A stretch of 64,000 bases of DNA from positions 570,326,140 to 570,390,139 of the forward strand of contig CM040121.1 of NCBI GenBank assembly GCA_022559845.1, in the 5' to 3' direction. A model generated the notes under the pieces. It was not told the origin of the DNA and made no database searches. It saw nothing but the letters and a program-made list of their open reading frames with translations. The position numbers and the translations under genes were made by a program. This DNA comes from Amorphophallus konjac (lineage: Eukaryota > Streptophyta > Magnoliopsida > Alismatales > Araceae). Below are positions 49,880 through 60,292 of this stretch, piece by piece (position 1 is the first letter of the stretch; each line of letters begins with the position of its first letter).

Positions 49880-51955
49880 CTAATCAGCAATTGAAGAAGA
49901 TGCAAATACTCCATCGAAAGGAACTTCTAAAATGTCATTTTCACTCTGATCATCAAGCTTGCTACTTGCAAATATAGAGCAAAGTGAATCTTCTTCTGAA
50001 GTGTCAACTGAAGAAACATCTTCTCGAAGCTAATTTTCAGTACATATAAGAGCTTGCACAGTAGCATGATCTAATGAGCTTCTATATTTGTTCAACACTC
50101 TACTCCCAGTACTGAAAGCTGATTCTGATGCTACAGTAGACATTGGAATAGCCAACACATCACGAGCCATCAATGAAAGCACTGGATACTTTAAAGAGTT
50201 ATTTTTCCACCACTTCAAAATATCTAAATTGTCATCTGGTTTTGCTGGTTCTTCTAGGTAAGCATCCAAATCAGATTTTTCTGATGAAATTATTGAAGTC
50301 TGATGAAGGTACTGATCAAAGTCCATGTACATAGATGTCAATGCACTTCTTGAAGATGAGACCATTTTCCTCTTTGACACACTCGTCATAGAAGATGCAC
50401 TCATAGTAACAGTTTCACTCTCATGTGACTGGCTTTGTCTTTTAGTAGCATATGTATCATACAGATTTTTTAGCCCCATTTTCACCTCTGCTATCTGCCC
50501 ATCAGCTTCATCACCATAAATCTTTTCAAAAAAATATTTTACCATGATCATCTTAAAACGTGGATCCAAAACCGTTGCAATTGCAAGAAGAGTATTTGTC
50601 TTTTTCCAATACTTCTCAAATTTAAATATCATTCGTGAAGCCATCAAAGAAATGAATGAATCATCATGAACACACCACTGTTTTAAAGAAATGTGAATTA
50701 TGCAGATATCTCCAAAGAAAAGATTGGAAGTTGGAAACTTAGTCCCTGAGAGTCTCTCAGTCACTTCATAAAAGATACTTAAACATTCAAGAACCAACTT
50801 AACATTTTTCCATTCACTGGCGGATGGTGCATAAAGATAGCCTGGATCATATAACTGCAAACATGAGAAGACATTTTCAAATTCAATAGCCCTCTCTAAC
50901 ATTAGATACGTAGAATTCCATCTTGTAGACACATCTAAAATGAGAGACTTTTGAGGACCTCTTTCACTTCTTGCAGCTTTCATGAAGTTCTCCTTCCTTT
51001 GTTGAGAAGATTTCACATATTTTACACTTTCACGTACTTTGAAAACGATCTCATCAAGCTCTTTCAAACCATCTTGGACAATCAAATTTAAAATGTGTGC
51101 ACTACATCTTAGATGAAACCATGATCCATCGAGAGGCAAAAATTGTGAAAAAGTTGGATCACTTAGTAACATCTTTACTGCTTTGTTGTTAGCACTTGCA
51201 TTATCTAACACAATTGAGAATAATTTCTTGTGAATATTCCACTCTAACAACTTGTCAAGCAGTACTTTAGTTATCTGTCTATGACCACGAGGAGCCTCAA
51301 CATACTCAAAGTTGAGAATTTTCTTTCTTAAATTCCAATCATCATCTACATAATGACACGTTAGGCACAAATAGCCATCATTACTAATGGAAGTCCACAT
51401 GTCCGAAGTTAAGCTTACTCGACAATTGAGACTCTCAAATGAGGAATAAACCCTCTCTTTCTCTTTGACATAAAGGTTCATACAATCTGACTTAATTGTG
51501 TTACTAGAAAACAACTGCAATTCAGCCTGTATATTCTTTAAAAAATTTCTAAAGAATGCATGCTCAATCATTGCAAATGGATACTGATGGACAATAAACA
51601 TCTTTGCAAGATCCTCTCTACTTCTCTCATTATCAAACACAAAGGAGGACTTATCAGTTTCAGTTCCAGTACCTACTACATCCTCTTTGCTTCGTTTCAA
51701 ACTTTGGGCAACAGAACAACGCATAATGTGGTTACTTAGATGTTTTGTTCCACTTGAACTTTTGCCAACTAATTACTTTTGACAATATCGACAAATGGCC
51801 ACAACGGTTCCATCTTCATTTAAAATCCTCTCAAAGTCTAACCAAACTTTTGACCACAACTTTCTCTTTCTATGGGGAGGTTCACCAGACGGTTGGGTAA
51901 CACTTGTTGCTGTATTATCTACATCAACTTCTATATTCTCTGAACCACTTGCCAT
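49880..51955 (-). pseudogene. hAT transposase (BED zinc finger), two in-frame stops
   Basis: One continuous frame of 691 codons starts MASGSENIEVDVDN. An N-terminal BED finger (W34, C55-x2-C58, H72, H76) is split by a TAA at codon 61 (51773-51775). The catalytic core follows with LTSDMWTSISNDGYLCLTCHY, VLDNASANNKAV, HLRCSAHILNLIVQDGL and STRWNSTYLMLERA, then the hAT dimerisation block DILKWWK, YPVLSLMARDVLAIPMSTVASESAF. A second stop, TAG, lies at 50030-50032 just after ALICTEN where the family usually has Trp, and the tail then runs to 49880. It belongs to the RICESLEEPER/DAYSLEEPER-like plant hAT group that cuts and pastes elements by their TIRs. Both stops are single-base changes, so loss of function is recent. 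Translation from a later start could yield a finger-less protein. Confidence 0.9.
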
Positions 51956-53130
51956 GATTTCAAATCAAAATGACAATATAATCTACAACCTTCACAATAG
52001 CAAAAAAAATCAGAAATAATTAAAACAGTAGAGATCAGCAATTATAATATTCAGACATGCATTCACATAAGCTGGTACTAGGCGGAGGTTCGATTCCAAG
52101 GACTCTCCTCACGCAAAGTGTGCTGTTGCACACCTTTTGATATACCAGTTGCACAAAGCAAACCACAGAACTTCAGAAATCAAATCTGAAATGCACTAAA
52201 CTTGATACACACACAAATAAACAAATGACTAAAGAATGCTAAAGAATGATATAGCAAGAATAAGATCAATAGACTAAATAAATAGCCCATGTTTAGCAAT
52301 AGATATGCCAAGCCACACCATGCCATAAATATCTGAGTGTGGTGAATGCATCATAAGTGAAGGTGACTCTTTATCCCGTGTTAATGTTACTGCACCATGC
52401 ACACAGGCCTGCGAGAGCAGATAGTTCCAAATGGGTGAAAGAGATAGGACCACCTTCTGTTCCTTGAGTGTCAAACAAGGTACAGCTGTTGATTGAGATG
52501 GGAAAGGGGGCAGCACGATTCTTCTACTTCACATAAAAACGTAGTCATCTGAAAAAAGTGTGAGTGTCCTCTAACAACAAAATTAACTGACCGGGAGACA
52601 CTAGAAAAAGTTCAGAAGCATTATAAAAGGATAAACAAACTATAAGCATTGCCACATTATATAATTATTCACACGGGTCCACAAGATCTCTCGCGTCTGC
52701 ACCTTCATTCTAGAAAATCGGCCTCTGCTTCTCATGTTAATTTAAGATGAAAAATTCAGATTCATCGATTCATAGTGCTATATATGATCCTAACCAACAA
52801 CTACGAACAACAAAGAGAAACAACCCAAACGAGGAAGTCTATAGCATGATAAAAACATGCGAAGGGAAAACAGAACAGAAAGGGCCAAGGGGATGTACCC
52901 ACAATAGCATATGCCAAGGAGACCCAGGAAGAGATCAGAGAAGAACTCCATAGAGCGCGCAGGATTATAGAGAAGGGGTGAGAGGAGCAACAAAGGTTTC
53001 AAAGTTCTCACCTTTGAGATCGCCGGAAAAGGAGAGACGTGTGGAGAGAGGTGCTTCTTCTGGTTTGGCTTCTACCGCCGGCACAACAAATGCTCTATCC
53101 CCTACTCACCAGATCGCTGCTCGCCCTTTC
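51956..53130. other. hAT leader region without recognised gene
   Basis: Lies upstream of the minus-strand transposase and may contain its leader exon and promoter. An 80-codon minus frame (52516-52274) is not recognisable. A tRNA B-box-like word, GGTTCGATTCC, is at 52088-52098. Confidence 0.45.
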
Positions 53131-53149
53131 CTCTGCAACCGACGCAAGA

Positions 53150-53600
53150 CGAACCAAAGATCGCAGCCGGAGACGGGAGCAAACCTTAGATGGAAGCTGC
53201 AAATACCGCCGTTGTGAGATCGCAATCGAAGACGAGAGAAAAGCCTAGAGGGAGGCCGTGAATGCCGCAGTTGTGAGATCGCAGCCGGAGACGGGAGCAA
53301 ACCCTAGAGGGAGGCCGCGAAAGCCATCGTTGTGAGATCGAAGCCGGAGATGCAGCCAGAGTGGGGAGAAAAGCTTAGAGGGAGACTGTGAATGACGTCG
53401 TTGTGAGATCGCAGCCGGAGATGGGAGAAAAGCCGTAGTCGGAGGTCACGAATGCCGCCGTTGTGAGATCGCAGATCGCAGCCGGAGATGCGAGAAAAGC
53501 CGCAGCCGGAGATGGGAGAAAAGCCGCAGCCGGAGGCCGCAAATGCCGCCGTTGTGAGATCGCAGTCGGAGACGGGAGAAAACGCAAGAGGGAGGATCGA
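53150..53600. repeat. Minisatellite, about 60-bp period, inside hAT
   Basis: The word GTTGTGAGATCG recurs at 53211, 53270, 53329, 53400, 53460 and 53551 (spacings 59, 59, 71, 60 and 91), each followed by GCAGCCGGAGA-like sequence and GGGAGAAAA. An additional partial unit lies near 53158. It is GC-rich compared with the rest of the element and sits just inside the right subterminal zone. It may serve as a transposase-binding array or be captured leader DNA that expanded in tandem. Confidence 0.85.
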
Positions 53601-53834
53601 TGCTCGCGTCGATGGGAGATACGCCGCGTAGGGTTTGCTCGCCCCGAAATGAGAAGATACATGGCGCCCCGATGGCCGATCCGAAAATAGACATTTCGGA
53701 TCAAAATTGTTTCGCCCCGGATACAGTCAGAGAAGGAGATTTCGGATCAAATGAGCAGCTCCGAATCCAAAAATAATTTCGGATTCGGGTCTAATTTTCG
53801 GATCTGAAGATCCATTGACACTCCTAGTGAGGCA

Positions 53835-55527
53835 TGTAAAATCTCTTTTGGATTCCTTGGACCTGGTTTTAATGGGCTACGACTGTCTCTGACTAGGCCC
53901 ATCCACACTTCAGAATAAAAGTTCATATGAGTATAAATAATTGAGTTAAACTCATTTATTTTCTTCTACTTAGACGCATATGAAAGTGTTGTGATCATGT
54001 CATCTACCTGGAGAAAAAAAAAGCTACATATATACATATTTTCAAAATTCTCTGATTTACATATACATTTTACATTCTATATAATCTCATGGTTTTCAAA
54101 AGAAAAGATAATTGATGTAGACTCAATCATGAGAGCTTTGAAGGTGCTCGTCCTGCCCGTGCAATTCTTTTAAATTTCACTTGCCAGCTTATATGACAAT
54201 ATGACAGCAAGAAGGAATTTATGGCGCAAGAAACAATTTTTTTTTTTTTACAAGTAACAATTGGGGCAAGTGTTATGGTACGTTTAAACTTGGTGTATAT
54301 TAAGGATGTTACGACCTCCTGTCATGTGTTATATTCCCTTTACATTAATTAGTATCCGGCGGAGATTCGCATTATATGTGATTCATATCGACTCGATCTG
54401 ATCTAGATATCATACGTTATAGTCTGACTCATATAGACTTGGGTCGTTTTAAAATCGCAAGTTAATCGTCTCGATCCGATCCAATACAATACGATATGAC
54501 CAACTCGGTGGGAATCGCACCATTACGTACGGTGCGTTTGTAGCCCGACCCGAGAGACCAATGAGCGTGGATCTTGCTTCAGTTCAATTGCTAATCTGAC
54601 ATTGTGTCATGGTAGGATAATGTAACCGGTACTTATTTTACGCATGGTATTACGGTATCTTAATTTTTATCATTCAAGTCAGTATAAATGTGAGTTATTT
54701 AATTACCTAGCTAGGTTTGGGTTAGTTTAATGGAAAATATCAAGACGATCGAGTTGGATTCGGTTTCAGGGCATAATTCAAATCAAACACGATCATATAT
54801 ATATATATATATATATGTGCAAATTCTCAATGTAGTCTGATTGGTTGGTGGGATGGAGACCGTGCATGTGCTCCCCAACAGTATCTGGCTATTAGTGCTC
54901 TTCTCGTGAGCTATCACATTCAGTTCAGCGGCTGAAAGACGCAACGCGAAATATATATGCCCATGACGGGATGAAGTGCTTGCCTTCAGATTTAATTTAT
55001 TGATGAGCATAATTATATACCCACATGCTTGGGCTATCATACAATCGAAATGCCACTTTTTTTTTCTTGCAAATGACCGTGATTTATTTGAGTCACACGA
55101 GATCGGATCATCGGACATATGGGATGGAGAATGTCTTCGCTTGTCTGATGATCGGGGTGACACGTCATGTCCCTTCCGCAATGAAGGAATGAACGGACTC
55201 TCTCGTCCTTGTAAATATTACCTTTCAATTAAAAAAAAATATCAACTCAAACATCTTTCATCGCATCAGATAAATCAATCTTCAAAAAAAAAATTTTGAG
55301 AGAGAGCCAGGCTAATACTAGTGTAAATTATTTTTATTATTTTTGATAATATTAGATCAACTAAGTTTGTGAATAATTCGAAAGTGAGTGATCCTACCCG
55401 ATCCGTGAGTTTGGGAGTAGAATCGAACCCACTTCCTCCCCATCATCGCGAGGGGAGAGAGTGCACCGCACGCCTCGAGTTCAGCTAGTGTCAATTGTTG
55501 CTGTACCTGCTGAAGGGCACCTACGTC
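53835..55527. other. AT-rich intergenic DNA between hAT and Copia elements
   Basis: No gene supported. Includes a short (TA)n run (54794-54816), the diverged repeat 54908-55050 that matches 45836-45990, and a minus-strand B-box-like word (complement GGTTCGATTCTA, about 55420-55432). Confidence 0.5.
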
Positions 55528-56286
55528 TGTTAGGAATATATATCACCCAGACGAGGAGGACAACCAGCAGAGGAGGAAGAAGAAAGGAGAAAGGAAATCA
55601 ACAACACAAGAACACATGGATTTTTTACGTGGTTCGGAGGCAAGATGCCTCCTACGTCCACGGCCGTAGCAGTAATCCACTAATAATCACCAACCAGATT
55701 ACAATACATGGAGAGAGCCCATCCTTTTATACCAGGAGATTAGGGCGTCATTAGTCAGGGTATTAAGGACAACAATACCCCTGTTAAACAGAAATCCTCT
55801 TCTGGGATACAACAAACGTGCATGCTCGCCTGTCTCTAAGGATGCTCTCCTGAGACCGAGTATGCCCTCCAGAGACTGCAGATGCTCCCCCACCATCAGT
55901 CAGGTTCATGCATTCCCAAAACCAGGTCGACACTTAGTGTCGACACTTCGAGTCGACACCTCAAGTGACATCGAAATGCCTTGAGCCCGCAATGCCTGCC
56001 CTCCTGACGACAGTGATGCTCTCCTGAGGCAATGAATGCCCTCCAGAGACAGCATGTGCTTCCCTGCTAGAACTCAGACAGCATATGCTCCCCTGGAGTA
56101 GTGATTGCTCCCCTGGCACTGAAGGATGCTCCCCTGGAGCAGCGATTGCTCCCTTGATGCTGAGAATGCTCCCCTGAAGCAGTGGATGCGCTCCTAAGAC
56201 AGAGTGTGATCCCGTGCAAGGGCGCACGAAGAATAGTTCTGACTCCACACTCTAATAATCTCCCACTTGGAGTCTGAACTCCAAAG
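55528..56286 (-). repeat. Copia 3' LTR (lower copy)
   Basis: Matches 60293-61080 apart from scattered substitutions and one 29-bp gap. It begins TGTTAGGAATATATATCA. By the position of the purine tract the true LTR should end near 56257, yet identity with the upper copy continues to 56286. A TATA-like box in the U3 region reads TATAAAAGG on the minus strand (55723-55731). Short GATGCTCCCCTG-type subrepeats occupy 56075-56200. Confidence 0.88.
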
Positions 56287-56360
56287 AAAGCAAACATCTC
56301 AATGTATTAATCCTGCTCAATATAATAATGAAAAAAACTGCTACGGCATCCCTCCATCAA

Positions 56361-57173
56361 TCATCCATAGAGGCCAACTGAGGTCTTGCACAGCCTCAGT
56401 TTCTCTGTGGTTACCACCTTGGTTAACATGTCTGCTGGATTCTCTGCACCAAGTATTTTCTCCAGCAGCAAAACATCATCTTCAAGCAAACTACGAATGA
56501 AGTGATACTTCAGTTGTATGTGCTTAGTCCTTGCATGAAAGACTAAGTTCTTGGCAAGGTGAATTGTACTTTGACTGTCACAAAACAGCACACTATTGCT
56601 TTGTTCCTTGCCCAATTCCTTCAGAAAAATTTTCAGCCATACCATCTCTTTGCTAGCTTCAGAGATAGCAACATACTCTGCTTCTGTTGTTGAGAGAGCA
56701 ACAACCTTCTGAAGTTTTGAAATCCAACTCACTGCAGTGCCACCCAAGTTGTAAACATATCCAGTGGTACTTCTTCTGGTGTCCAGATCACCACCAAGAT
56801 CTGAATCAACAAAACCTTGTAAGATAACATCACTTTTCTTGAAACAAAGTGACTTACCAAAGGTACCTTTTAGGTATCTCAGAATCCACTTCACTGCCTC
56901 CCAGTGTTGCTTACCCGGATCTGCCATATATCTGCTCACAACTCCCACTGCATGTGCTATGTCCGACCTGGTATAAATTATGGCATACATCAGACTTCCT
57001 ACAGCTGATGCATAGGGAATTTTCTTCATGGACTCACACTCTTCAGCAGACTTTGGTGACTGCCTTTTAGACAGCTTGAAGTGACTTGCTAGAGGGGTGT
57101 TAACTGGTTTTACATCTTCCATGTTGAACATGCTCAACACCTTCTGGATGTAACTTTCTTGAGATAGCTTCAC
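56361..57173 (-). pseudogene. Copia RNase H and end of RT
   Basis: Open segment with SYIQKVLSMFNMEDVKPVNT, PYASAVGSLMYAIIYTRSDIAHAVG, VKWILRYLKGT, GFVDSDLGGDLDTRRSTTGYV and ALSTTEAEYVAISEASKEMVWLK, the C-terminal RT connection and the RNase H domain (FVDSD, STTEAEY, plus the DSQST segment). It ends VGLYG then stop. It is out of frame with the upstream RT segment because of a one-base change near 57225. Confidence 0.9.
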
Positions 57174-58087
57174 AATACCAGCTGTTCTATCCCTCGCAAT
57201 TCTCGTCCCAAGAATTTGATTTGCTGCTCTAAGTCCTTCATAGCAAATTTCTTTGATAATTACATTTTCAGATTGTTAATCTCTGTCATGCTTGATCCTG
57301 TAATTAGCATATCATCCACGTACAACAGTAGTATGATATAACAATTATCAAACTTCTTAAGATAACAACAATGATCCATATTGCATCTAATGAAACCATT
57401 GTTACATATAAATCCATCAAATTTTTTGTACTATTGTCTGGGGGCTTGCTTCAGACCATATAAACTTTTGTTTAATTTGTAAACAAGATTTTCTTTACCA
57501 TGTTCATGGAAACCTTCCGGTTGTGCCATATAGATATCCTCCTCTAAATTGCCATGGAGGAAAGCAGTCTAAACATCAAGTTGTTCTAAGTGCAGATTTT
57601 CAGCAGTGACAATACTCAACACTAATCTAATGGTAGTTAGCTTGACAACTGGAGAGAAAATTTTAGTATAATCAATACCTTCCTTCTGTTGGAAGCCTTT
57701 CACAACCAACCTTGCTTTGTACCTCTTGCTGCCATCATGTTCTTCTTTTATCCGATAAGCCCATTTATTGTGCAAAGCTTTCTTGCCATGTGGTAGTTCA
57801 GTCAAGACCCAAGTTTTATTTTTTTGTAAGGAATTTATCCCATCTTTCATTGCCAACTCCCACTTGATAAAATCTTCCACCTGCATAGCTTCATTAAAAC
57901 ACTCAGGTTCTCCTGCGTCAGTTAACAACAAATAGTACAAAGAAGGAGAAAACCCCTCAGTCGGTTTAGGCAATCTGCTTGATCTTCTCGGTTGAAACTC
58001 GGGTGTGATTAACTCTGGTTGCACTATAGTGTTTTCAGGATTTCCTTGAAATCCCTTCAACACATCATCTTCCGAAATTTCCTCCAA
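57174..58087 (-). pseudogene. Copia reverse transcriptase segment, several stops
   Basis: RT begins in 58087-57569 with ELAMKDGINSLQKNKTWVL, KWAYRIKEEHDGSKRYKARLVVKG and YTKIFSPVVKLTTIRLVLSI. A stop interrupts at 57569-57571, where the family has a codon inside the LDV-TAFLHG motif. The frame continues with [12 protein letters not shown] and [11 protein letters not shown], another stop near 57430, the YVDDML catalytic box near 57320, another stop near 57265, then a frameshift. The catalytic Asp pair remains encoded, but no full RT could be translated. Confidence 0.88.
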
Positions 58088-58105
58088 CTCAATATGTTCA
58101 GATTT

Positions 58106-58993
58106 TTAAGATTCTTGACCTGCATCTTCAGATTTCATGACAGATCTATGCTTGTATAATAAATTCTCATTGAATATAACATTCCTTTCTCTAATGATTT
58201 TCCTATTCTCATTATCCCAAAAACGGTATCCAAAATCATCAGAACCATATCCAATGAAAAAACACATTTTTGACTTGCGGTCCAACTTATCTCTGTCATT
58301 GGAATCAATATGCACATATGAAACACAACCAAATACTCTTAAGTGTGAAAGAATTGCCTGCTTATTAGTCCAAGCCTCTTCAGGTATCTCACCATTTAGA
58401 GGAACACTAGGTCCTCTATTAATCAGGTAAGCCGCACAGCTGATTGCATCTGCCCAGAAGGTCTTCGATAGGCCAGCATGTAATCTCATGCTCCTAGCTC
58501 TCTCATTCAGGGTTCTGTTCATGCGTTCAGCAATCCCATTCTGTTGTGGAGTATTTGGAATTATTTTCTCCATACGAATACCATACAGTACACAAAAATC
58601 TTTGAATTCCTTGATGCTGTACTCTCCACCATTGTCAGACCTCAGACACTTGATCTTTGCGCCAGTTTGATTCTCCACTTCTGCCTTCCACTTGACAAAG
58701 GTAGAGAAAACATCAGATTTATTTTTAAGAAAATAAACCCATACCTTCAGAGTAGAATCATCGATGAATGTGACATAATAGAGTGAGCATCCAAGAGATC
58801 GAACAGGAGCTGGTCCCCACACATCTGTGTGTACAAGTTCTAACCTTTCTAGCTTAGAACTTCTTCCAGCTTTGGAGAAAGTGACTCTTTTCTGCTTTCC
58901 GAAGATACAGTCTTCGCATAGCACAATGTCTATGGACTTCAATTCACCCAACTTCCCCTTTGCTGCCAGCACCTTCATTCCTTTCTCACTCAT
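58106..58993 (-). pseudogene. Copia integrase core
   Basis: Contains CEDCIFGKQKRVTF (tail of the GAG-pre-integrase zinc-binding region), LVHTDVWGPAPV (first catalytic Asp), YVTFIDDSTLKVWVYFLK (second region), LRSDNGGEYSIKEFKDFC, NTPQQNGIAERMNRTLNERARSM (catalytic Glu) and the C-terminal VFGCVSYVHI block. The D,D-35-E core is intact, and a stop at 58106-58108 separates it from RT. The HCRLGH part of the zinc-binding motif lies upstream across another stop (59012-59014). Confidence 0.9.
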
Positions 58994-59011
58994 ATGTCCA
59001 AGTCTGCAATG

Positions 59012-59773
59012 CTAGGTCTTGGATTCAACTTCTGAATTTGCCACTGCCACTGTATCTTTGTTGTTTGCAGTCATATAAAGAGTTCCAGTCTTGTTACCTC
59101 GTGCTATAACCATGGCACCTTTGGTTATTTTCCAGCACCCACTAACAAAGGTAGTGACATATCCTTCATCATCAAGTTGACCAATGGAGATCAAATTTCT
59201 TCTCAAACCTGGAATATGTCTGACATTCTTCAAATTCCACATAGTCCCGTTTGCTGTCTTTAAATGAACATCACCCTTCCCCACAATGTCTAATGGCTCA
59301 TCGTCAGCAAGATAAACCTTCCCAAAGTTTCCAGCAACATAATTTTGCATACTTTCTTTATGTGAGGTAGAGTGGAAGGATGCTCCAGAGTCTAGGATCC
59401 ACGATTCAATGGGACTATTAACACTTAAAATAAGTGCATCATGGACCTCTTCTGTCATAGCATTCACAGAATCTTCTTCCTGTTTCTGACTCTGATTCTT
59501 TTTCTTCAGGAGCCTACAGTCCCTTTTCAAATGTCCTTTCTTACCACAATTCCAACAGCTATCTCCGCGGGGCTTAGACTGACTCCTTTTCCTGGACTTA
59601 GATCTGCTCCTATTTTGATCACGCTGTTTTGTTCTTCCCCTGCTCTCTATATTCAAAGCAGAACCTGAGACTTCACCGGATTCCCTTCTGCGAATATCTT
59701 CGCTTAGAATCAAGTCTCGTACCTCATTAAGCTTCAATTTGCTAGAACCAGAAGAACTACTTACAGTCGTCAC
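59012..59773 (-). pseudogene. Copia nucleocapsid knuckle and protease
   Basis: Basic/Ser-Arg stretch (RSKSRKRSQSKPRG), then a CCHC zinc knuckle CWNCGKKGHLKRDC, then the aspartic protease with WILDSGASFHST (DSGA active site) and the LKNVRHIPGLRRNLISIGQL block. It stops at 59012-59014 (TAG) exactly where the conserved Trp of the following HCRLGH motif would be. It is one base out of frame with gag upstream. Confidence 0.9.
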
Positions 59774-60255
59774 AATTGCACCCCAACTTTCAGTAAGGAG
59801 GACAAAAGAATCAAGGCCCGAATCTCATCATCAAAATTTATTTCTATAGAACTCAGCTGAGTTGTAATCACATTGAGTTCATTGATGTGATCTGTAACAG
59901 AAGCACCTTCGGCCATCTTCTGATTAAATAAACGATGCATCAAATATACCTTATTTGAAGCTGAGGACTTTTCATACATATTTGATAGCGCCTTCATCAA
60001 TCCTGCCGTGATCTTCTCGTTCACGATGTTGAAGGCGACGTTTCTGGCCAACGTCAAACGAACAACTCCGAGTGCTTGTCTGTCTAGTAGATCCCAATCT
60101 TCTTTCTTCATCCCTGCCGGCATCGTTCCAAGAAGCGGCTCGTGCAGCTTCTTCTGATATAGGTAGTCTTCGATTTGCATCTTCCAGAAACCGAAGTCCT
60201 TGCCATCAAACTTGTCGATCCTCACCTTTCCTTCATCTGCCGCCATTGCTCCCAT
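59770..60255 (-). pseudogene. Copia gag (UBN2-type), frameshifted at its end
   Basis: Starts MGAMAADEGKVRIDKFDGKDFGFWKMQIEDYL, with YEKSSASNKVYLMHRLFNQKMAEG, VTDHINELNVITTQLSSI and DEIRALILLSSL, the UBN2/gag-polypeptide family of Copia elements, which forms the cytoplasmic particle. A frame change near 59795 takes the product out of the pol frame and ends it early at 59770. The start codon lies just downstream of the primer-binding site, as usual. Confidence 0.9.
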
Positions 60256-60278
60256 TGTTCTCCTCGAACCAGAACAAG

Positions 60279-60290
60279 GCTCTGATACCA
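60279..60290 (-). other. Copia primer-binding site (initiator tRNA-Met)
   Basis: The minus strand reads TGGTATCAGAGC two bases after the LTR end (TTCCTAACA). This is the standard plant Copia site complementary to the 3' end of initiator methionine tRNA, where minus-strand DNA synthesis starts. Confidence 0.92.
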
Positions 60291-60292
60291 GT

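Larger units (their letters stand above)
46967..53834 (-). mobile_element. hAT transposon, 6.85 kb, with captured host sequence
   Basis: The element spans 46975-53826. It opens TAGCAGTGTCAATGG, and the complement of its end reads TAGGAGTGTCAATGG: 15-bp TIRs with one mismatch. Perfect 8-bp target duplications GTGAGGCA flank it (46967-46974 and 53827-53834). Both subterminal zones (46985-47240 and 53680-53815) are packed with GGATCCGAAT/TTCGGAT words. The transposase gene lies on the minus strand (49880-51955) with two stop codons. The left 2 kb carries exon-like sequence unrelated to hAT, including an ADR1-type NLR piece, so this resembles a gene-capturing (Pack-type) hAT. Intact ends and target duplication point to a fairly recent insertion, but the transposase as read would not be made full length. 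Confidence 0.9.

Noticed and set aside
53150..53600. CRISPR-like regular repeats
   Set aside because: Repeats of about 60 bp without unique spacers, in a plant transposon; this is a minisatellite.
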